Source: CAZXBB01 sp964638815 (GTDB lineage: Bacteria > Planctomycetota > Phycisphaerae > Phycisphaerales > SM1A02). Taken from it: DNA of 13,663 nt. Position numbers and translations under genes: made by a program. The notes under the pieces were generated by a model. That model had not been told where the DNA came from. It saw only the letters and a list, made by a program, of their open reading frames with translations, and did no database searches. The DNA is taken from assembly GCA_964638815.1 (NCBI GenBank), contig CAZXBB010000080.1:1-13663 (forward strand). The letters are read 5' to 3'. Shown in pieces: positions 10,601 through 13,663 of this stretch. How positions within the stretch are numbered: the stretch's first letter is position 1; the number at the start of each line of letters is the position of its first letter.

Positions 10601-10855
10601 GGGGCCGTGGCACTTGAAGCAGTTCCCGGCGAGGACGGGTCGAATGTCGCGGGCGAAGTCGATCGGGCCCGCGCCGGGCGCTCCCCCGGCCGCGCCCCCC
10701 GCGCCGGGCGCCGTACGCGCCGCGCCGGCCACGCCCCCGGCGCCCCCCGCGCCCCCGACGGTTTCCGCGCCCCCGACGCCGACGACGACGACGGCGACGG
10801 CCGCCGCCGCGCGCAGTACAAGCCAGGAGCTGTCGGGCCCGTGCCTTCCTCGCAT
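7610..10855 (-). CDS. Planctomycete diheme cytochrome with DUF1549 and DUF1553 domains
   Basis: This protein has 1081 residues from ATG 10855; residue numbers below count from the alternative ATG 10876, seven codons upstream. Start 10855 is preferred because GAGGA sits 5 bases before it. A hydrophobic segment (about 18-36) acts as signal or anchor, followed by a Gly/Ala linker (34-70). A planctomycete cytochrome c domain follows, with CFKCH (86-90) and a possible distal Met in RMPP (142-145). The DUF1549 domain (about 195-400) holds a second heme motif, CAQCH (375-379). Residues about 470-635 look like a beta-rich jelly-roll insert with QWHDTRDWEHRAYWGAN. The DUF1553 domain (about 745-1060) has RGSFLDKGDVVTPG and a stretch beginning NPLTARVAVNRLWAQLFG. 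It is likely periplasmic or surface-exposed and heme-bearing; the reaction is unknown. It is translationally coupled to DUF1501. Confidence 0.93.
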
Positions 10856-10860
10856 GACAA

Positions 10861-10865
10861 TCCTC
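10861..10865 (-). promoter_or_regulatory. Ribosome binding site that decides the cytochrome-DUF1553 start
   Basis: On the minus strand GAGGA is followed by five bases and then ATG 10855, a normal Shine-Dalgarno spacing. The longer start at ATG 10876 has no well-spaced GGAG-type site and would overlap the palindrome upstream. The site therefore favours the shorter protein. Confidence 0.6.
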
Positions 10866-10879
10866 GTCGCTGCCATCGT

Positions 10880-10896
10880 AGCAGGACGTTCCTGCT
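10880..10896. promoter_or_regulatory. 17-base palindrome upstream of the cytochrome-DUF1553/DUF1501 unit
   Basis: AGCAGGACGTTCCTGCT has perfect 7-base arms around a 3-base centre. It lies 24 bases beyond the preferred start codon of the minus-strand unit, within the 151-base divergent intergenic region. It could be a repressor operator, or a stem-loop in the 5' leader of the mRNA. No second copy was noticed in the window. The function is inferred from symmetry and position only. Confidence 0.4.
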
Positions 10897-11006
10897 CCTC
10901 GTCATTCTTTTATCGGTCGATGTCACAGACGGCTTTTACCTTGCGGGCCGGAGAGGTCCGCCGTAGCCTCGACCTGCGAAATCCCCTGACACGACGGAGT
11001 CCGATC
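10897..11006. promoter_or_regulatory. Divergent intergenic region, presumed promoters both ways
   Basis: This stretch separates the minus-strand cytochrome/DUF1501 unit from the plus-strand Cys-rich gene. Its left part (about 10900-10945, with CATTCTTTTATCGG and GGCTTTTACC) is clearly richer in A and T than the surroundings, as expected of a promoter zone. I could not identify convincing -35/-10 pairs. CGGAG at 10995-10999 is a good ribosome binding site, 7 bases before ATG 11007. Confidence 0.45.
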
Positions 11007-11615
11007 ATGTGCAGGCTTGCCCTTGCCGCGTCCGTCACGCTTCTCCTTGCGATCGCCACGACCGACGCACAGGTCGCCGGAGGCGATCCGTGTACGCAGT
11101 GCCCGTGCCCGGAGGACCTCGATCGCGACGGCCGCGTGGGCTTTCCGGACCTGCTCGCGCTGCTCGCGGCCTGGGGCGGATGCCTGGAGCCCTATGCGTG
11201 CGAGGTGCCGTGGACGTGCGAGACCAAGGGCACGATCTGCAACGACAGCCCGCTCTGCGTCTGCTTCGAGCTGTTCGACGGCGAGACGTTCTGCGTCGAT
11301 CTCCTCGCGGACTGCAACGACATGCCGTTCTGTCCGGACGGCACGTGCCCGCCCGGCCTGGTGTGCCTCATCGACAGTTGCTGCGGGGAGACGCGGTGCA
11401 TCTCGCTCGAGTGGGCGTGCCTGCCGGGCGCGACCGGGGCGCGTCCGCGTCCGGCGATCGGCACGCCGACGGTCACGGGCACGGCCGGCGCCGACGGCAG
11501 CGCGAGCGTCGGCCCGTGCGACCTGTGCTTCTGCCCCGCGGACCTCGACCGCGACGGCGCGGCCGGCGTGCCCGACCTGCTGCGCGTGCTCGGGGCGTGG
11601 GGCGCGTGCAGGTAG
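11007..11615 (+). CDS. Exported Cys-rich protein with two split half-dockerin-like modules
   Basis: This 202-residue protein starts at ATG 11007, after the ribosome binding site CGGAG. A signal peptide (about residues 1-21, LALAASVTLLLAIATTDAQ) indicates export. Residues 29-59 and 171-201 are copies of one 31-residue module. Each has Cys at module positions 1, 4, 6 and 31, a Ca-binding loop DLDRDG..G.PD (37-48 and 179-190) and a helix PDLL..L.AWG. Twenty of 31 positions are identical. This loop-helix resembles half of a type I dockerin. The middle (60-170) is an unrecognised domain with 15 Cys, followed by a Pro/Thr/Gly linker (140-168). Calcium binding and disulfide formation outside the cytoplasm are inferred. 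Classical dockerins hold both loops in one 60-70 residue domain, so the separation here is odd. The partner and role are unknown. It diverges from the cytochrome unit. Confidence 0.85.
   Translation: MCRLALAASVTLLLAIATTDAQVAGGDPCTQCPCPEDLDRDGRVGFPDLLALLAAWGGCLEPYACEVPWTCETKGTICNDSPLCVCFELFDGETFCVDLLADCNDMPFCPDGTCPPGLVCLIDSCCGETRCISLEWACLPGATGARPRPAIGTPTVTGTAGADGSASVGPCDLCFCPADLDRDGAAGVPDLLRVLGAWGACR
11091..11183 (+). repeat. N-terminal copy of the 31-residue Cys/EF-loop module
   Basis: This stretch encodes residues 29-59 of the Cys-rich protein. It has CxxCxC at the start, the loop DLDRDGRVGFPD, then LLALLAAWGGC. Acidic residues at loop positions 1, 3, 5 and 12 fit calcium coordination. Confidence 0.85.
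11517..11609 (+). repeat. C-terminal copy of the 31-residue Cys/EF-loop module
   Basis: This stretch encodes residues 171-201. Cys spacing is identical to the N-terminal copy, with loop DLDRDGAAGVPD and then LLRVLGAWGAC. Only one residue follows before the stop, so the module caps the protein. Confidence 0.85.
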
Positions 11616-11683
11616 CCGCGAATGCCGTTGAGTGAGCGCGCAACGGATTTCGCGAGTTGCAGTTGTGAGGTTGTACTCCGAGA

Positions 11684-11755
11684 TTCCCGACTTCCCGTTT
11701 CCCATTGTTCAATTGACTGTTCTGAGGTTCCCGATTTCCCGTTCCCCGTTCCCCG
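11684..11755. repeat. Degenerate heptanucleotide repeats (TTCCCGN type) in two blocks
   Basis: Units TTCCCGA, CTTCCCG and TTTCCCA run in 7-base phase at 11684-11704. After 23 bases containing CAATTG, units TTCCCGA, TTTCCCG, TTCCCCG and TTCCCCG follow at 11728-11755. The area is less GC-rich than the flanking genes and lies in the 238-base gap between two plus-strand genes. No gene was recognised in this gap. Confidence 0.7.
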
Positions 11756-11838
11756 TCGAGGCTCGAACGAGCGGTCACGCGGCCGGATCGCCCGCTGGAC
11801 GACCCGCTTCACGGCTCATCCGGGCTAAGGTGTAGGCG

Positions 11839-11844
11839 AAGGAG
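11839..11844 (+). promoter_or_regulatory. Strong Shine-Dalgarno site for the DUF2231-cytochrome gene
   Basis: AAGGAG is followed by nine bases and ATG 11854. It fixes the start of the downstream gene and is the best ribosome binding site in the window. Confidence 0.7.
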
Positions 11845-11853
11845 CGATCGTTC

Positions 11854-13584
11854 ATGACACCGGATGTTTTCCTCGATCTTCTCGCGACGGCCGCCCCGGC
11901 ATCGGCCCTGACCCCGAGCGCCGAGCCCGCCGCGATCCTGCGCTTCGCCGGTCGCCTGCATCCGGCGGTCGTGCACTTCCCGATCGGCCTGCTCATCACG
12001 GCGGGCGTCGTCGAGGTGCTGCGCCGGTTCCGCGGCGACGCCGGTCGCGGGATCTCCCCGGTCGGGTACACCTGCGTGGTCGTCGGCGCGCTCGCGGCGG
12101 CGCTCGCGGCGTGGCTCGGATGGATCAACGCCGACGTCGAGCCGCAGACGCGGGCCGCGGCGGGCACGCTCTTCTGGCACCGCTGGACCGGGGTGGCGGT
12201 CGCGGGGACGGCGCTCCTTGCCGCGTTCGCCGGCCTGCTGGTGCGCATCGCCGACTGGTCGTGGCTTCGGAACACCTACCGCGGGGCGCTGATCCTGTCG
12301 GCCCTGCTCGTCGCGGGCGGGGCATACCTCGGCGGCGAGCTCGTGCACGGGCAGGGCCACCTGCTCGAGGTGTTCCGGACCCCGGCGCCCGCGTCCGCGC
12401 CGACCGACGCGCCGGCGCCCCCGGTCGTCTCGGTCGTCGCCGGGACGCCGCCGGCGGGTCACGCGGCCGTGCAGGCGATCTTCGACGCGCACTGTATCAA
12501 GTGCCACGGTCCGAAGAGACAGAAGGCGATGCTGCGTCTCGACGCGCCGGAGCACTACCTCGGCGGCGACCCCGCGCTCGCGGTGATTACGCCGGGCGAC
12601 GCGTCGGCCAGCCTGCTCATCGAGCGCATCAGCCTTCCCGCCGGGCACATCGACCTCATGCCCAAGAACGGCGAGCGACTGACGGACGAAGCGATCGACA
12701 CGGTGCGCGCGTGGATCGACGCCGGGGCGCCGGCGGCCGGGAGCGCCCTGGGTCGGCTGAACGATCGGCTGAACGATCGGCTGGACGATCGGCGCGACGA
12801 TCGGCCGGACCGTCGGCCCGACGGCGCCCCGGACGTCGCCCCGGCATCGCCCGGGACCGCGACGATCGCCCCGGCCCCTCCGGCGAACACCGGGCCCGCG
12901 CGTCCGGCGCCGCAGCAGGAGACAACCGATCCGCTCGGCGTGAAGCCGGTCGATGCCGCGACCGAACAGCGCGCGCTTGCGGCGATCCGTGCGCGCGGCG
13001 GCGTCGCGGGGCGCATCGCCGCCGACACGAGCGCGATCGACGTCAACCTGAGCGTTCTCGGACGCGACGCGGCGGACGCCGACCTCGCGCTGCTCGCCGG
13101 TCTCGAGCCGTCGCTCGCGTGGCTCAACCTCGCGCGCACCGGCGTCACGAACGACGGTCTCGCGCGGCTGTCGCCGTTCACCGCGCTGCGGCGGCTGCGG
13201 CTCGAGCAGACGCCCGTCGGGGACGGGGGCCTCGCCCACCTCGCCGGTCTCGGGCGGCTGGAGTACCTGAACCTCTTCGGTACGGAGGTCACGGACGAGG
13301 GTCTCGCGCTGCTGACGACGCTGCCCGCGCTGAAGCAGGTCTATCTCTGGGAGACGAACGTCACCGACGAGGGCGTGGCCGGTGCGCGGGCCGTGCGCCC
13401 CGACCTCGAGATCGTGCTTGGCGCGCCGGCGCCGCCGCCAGTGAAGGAGGGCGAGACCGGGCCGGCCGCCGCGCTGCCCGCGTGCTGCGCCGAAGCCCGG
13501 GCGGCAGGGGGCGAGTGCGAGCACGAGTGCTGCGTGGCGGCGGCGAAGGAAGGGCTGATCTGCCCGAAGTGCGCGGCGCCGTAG
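11854..13584 (+). CDS. DUF2231 membrane protein fused to cytochrome c, leucine-rich repeats and a Cys-rich tail
   Basis: This is a 576-residue protein. Residues 30-161 form a DUF2231-type domain with four likely membrane helices (about 36-56, 72-90, 112-130, 143-161). It has the hallmark RLHPAVVHFPIGLL, whose His residues could bind heme (inference). A Pro/Ala linker (175-200) leads to a planctomycete cytochrome c domain with CIKCH at 214-218 and a possible distal Met, M269. Residues 301-324 are a charged tetrapeptide repeat (RLND RLND RLDD RRDD), then a Pro-rich linker (325-360). From about 400 to 522 run four to five 24-residue leucine-rich repeats (LNLARTGVTNDGLARL type). The tail (544-573) has two CC-x9-C units ending in CPKC. 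The likely topology is a membrane anchor with a periplasmic heme and LRR part. Its substrate and redox partner are unknown. It follows the Cys-rich gene by 238 bases. Confidence 0.9.
   Translation: MTPDVFLDLLATAAPASALTPSAEPAAILRFAGRLHPAVVHFPIGLLITAGVVEVLRRFRGDAGRGISPVGYTCVVVGALAAALAAWLGWINADVEPQTRAAAGTLFWHRWTGVAVAGTALLAAFAGLLVRIADWSWLRNTYRGALILSALLVAGGAYLGGELVHGQGHLLEVFRTPAPASAPTDAPAPPVVSVVAGTPPAGHAAVQAIFDAHCIKCHGPKRQKAMLRLDAPEHYLGGDPALAVITPGDASASLLIERISLPAGHIDLMPKNGERLTDEAIDTVRAWIDAGAPAAGSALGRLNDRLNDRLDDRRDDRPDRRPDGAPDVAPASPGTATIAPAPPANTGPARPAPQQETTDPLGVKPVDAATEQRALAAIRARGGVAGRIAADTSAIDVNLSVLGRDAADADLALLAGLEPSLAWLNLARTGVTNDGLARLSPFTALRRLRLEQTPVGDGGLAHLAGLGRLEYLNLFGTEVTDEGLALLTTLPALKQVYLWETNVTDEGVAGARAVRPDLEIVLGAPAPPPVKEGETGPAAALPACCAEARAAGGECEHECCVAAAKEGLICPKCAAP
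12754..12825 (+). repeat. 12-base in-frame tandem repeat inside the DUF2231-cytochrome gene
   Basis: Six 12-base units start CGG. The first two are identical (CGGCTGAACGAT), and later units diverge progressively. Being a multiple of three, the repeat keeps the frame and encodes a charged RLND-type tetrapeptide series between the heme domain and the Pro-rich linker. Confidence 0.85.
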
Positions 13585-13663
13585 GGACCGCTCGCATCGC
13601 ACGACTTGAAGACGTGTGCCCGGGTCTCGTCGAAGACAAGGCCGGGTGGCGTTCGCACACTCG
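13585..13663. other. Downstream flank, no gene seen
   Basis: Seventy-nine bases follow the DUF2231-cytochrome stop codon. I see no convincing hairpin with a T tract and no start of a recognisable gene before the window ends. Minus-strand reading frames here have no recognisable product. Confidence 0.5.

Noticed and set aside
8720..10966. Plus-strand open frame of 748 codons opposite the cytochrome-DUF1553 gene
   Set aside because: Low-complexity Arg/Val/Ala composition with no recognisable domain, while the opposite strand has heme motifs and DUF1549/DUF1553 landmarks.
10410..11006. Upstream in-frame extension of the Cys-rich protein
   Set aside because: The open frame runs back over the opposite-strand cytochrome gene. 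The signal peptide and ribosome binding site place the start at 11007.
11809..13602. Minus-strand open frame of 597 codons opposite the DUF2231-cytochrome gene
   Set aside because: A shadow frame caused by codon third-position GC; no domains seen, whereas the plus strand has membrane helices, CIKCH and LRRs.

Overview
This window is very GC-rich, almost fully coding bacterial DNA, and most likely comes from a member of the Planctomycetota. That assignment is an inference. It rests on the adjacent DUF1501 and cytochrome-DUF1549-DUF1553 genes, a membrane cytochrome fused to leucine-rich repeats, and a protein with dockerin-like loops of the DLDRDG...PDLL..L.AWG type. All three gene types are characteristic of planctomycete genomes. 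No rRNA, tRNA, CRISPR array, insertion sequence or phage gene was recognised.

Layout. Positions 1-2012 (+) hold the 3' part of a GH2 beta-mannosidase-like gene and a small exported beta-barrel protein. Converging on them with a 13-base gap is a minus-strand sirtuin (2026-2802). Between the sirtuin and the next minus-strand gene lies an 18-unit heptanucleotide tandem array (2871-2996). It supplies the last codons and the stop codon of a 1031-residue GH38 alpha-mannosidase (2984-6079). Further along the minus strand are a Tat-exported DUF1501 protein (6174-7613) and a 1081-residue diheme cytochrome-DUF1549-DUF1553 protein (7610-10855). These two share a 4-base ATGA overlap and form one transcription unit. 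A divergent intergenic region of about 150 bases, with a 17-base palindrome, separates this unit from two plus-strand genes. The first is a 202-residue exported Cys-rich protein that carries one half-dockerin-like module at each end (11007-11615). The second is a four-helix DUF2231 membrane protein fused to a monoheme cytochrome domain, leucine-rich repeats and a Cys-rich tail (11854-13584). A second, unrelated set of heptanucleotide repeats lies between these two genes.

How it may work together. The GH2 and GH38 enzymes suggest breakdown of mannose-containing glycans. The right half (7.6-13.6 kb) encodes three exported or membrane proteins of planctomycete-specific type, with three CxxCH heme sites between them, plus a Cys-rich putative Ca-binding protein. 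DUF1501/DUF1553 pairs are common in planctomycetes but have no established biochemical function. The best leads for something undescribed are the split half-dockerin protein, the membrane cytochrome/LRR/Cys-tail fusion beside it, and the heptanucleotide arrays. One of these arrays forms a chain of overlapping stop-start signals after the mannosidase gene.
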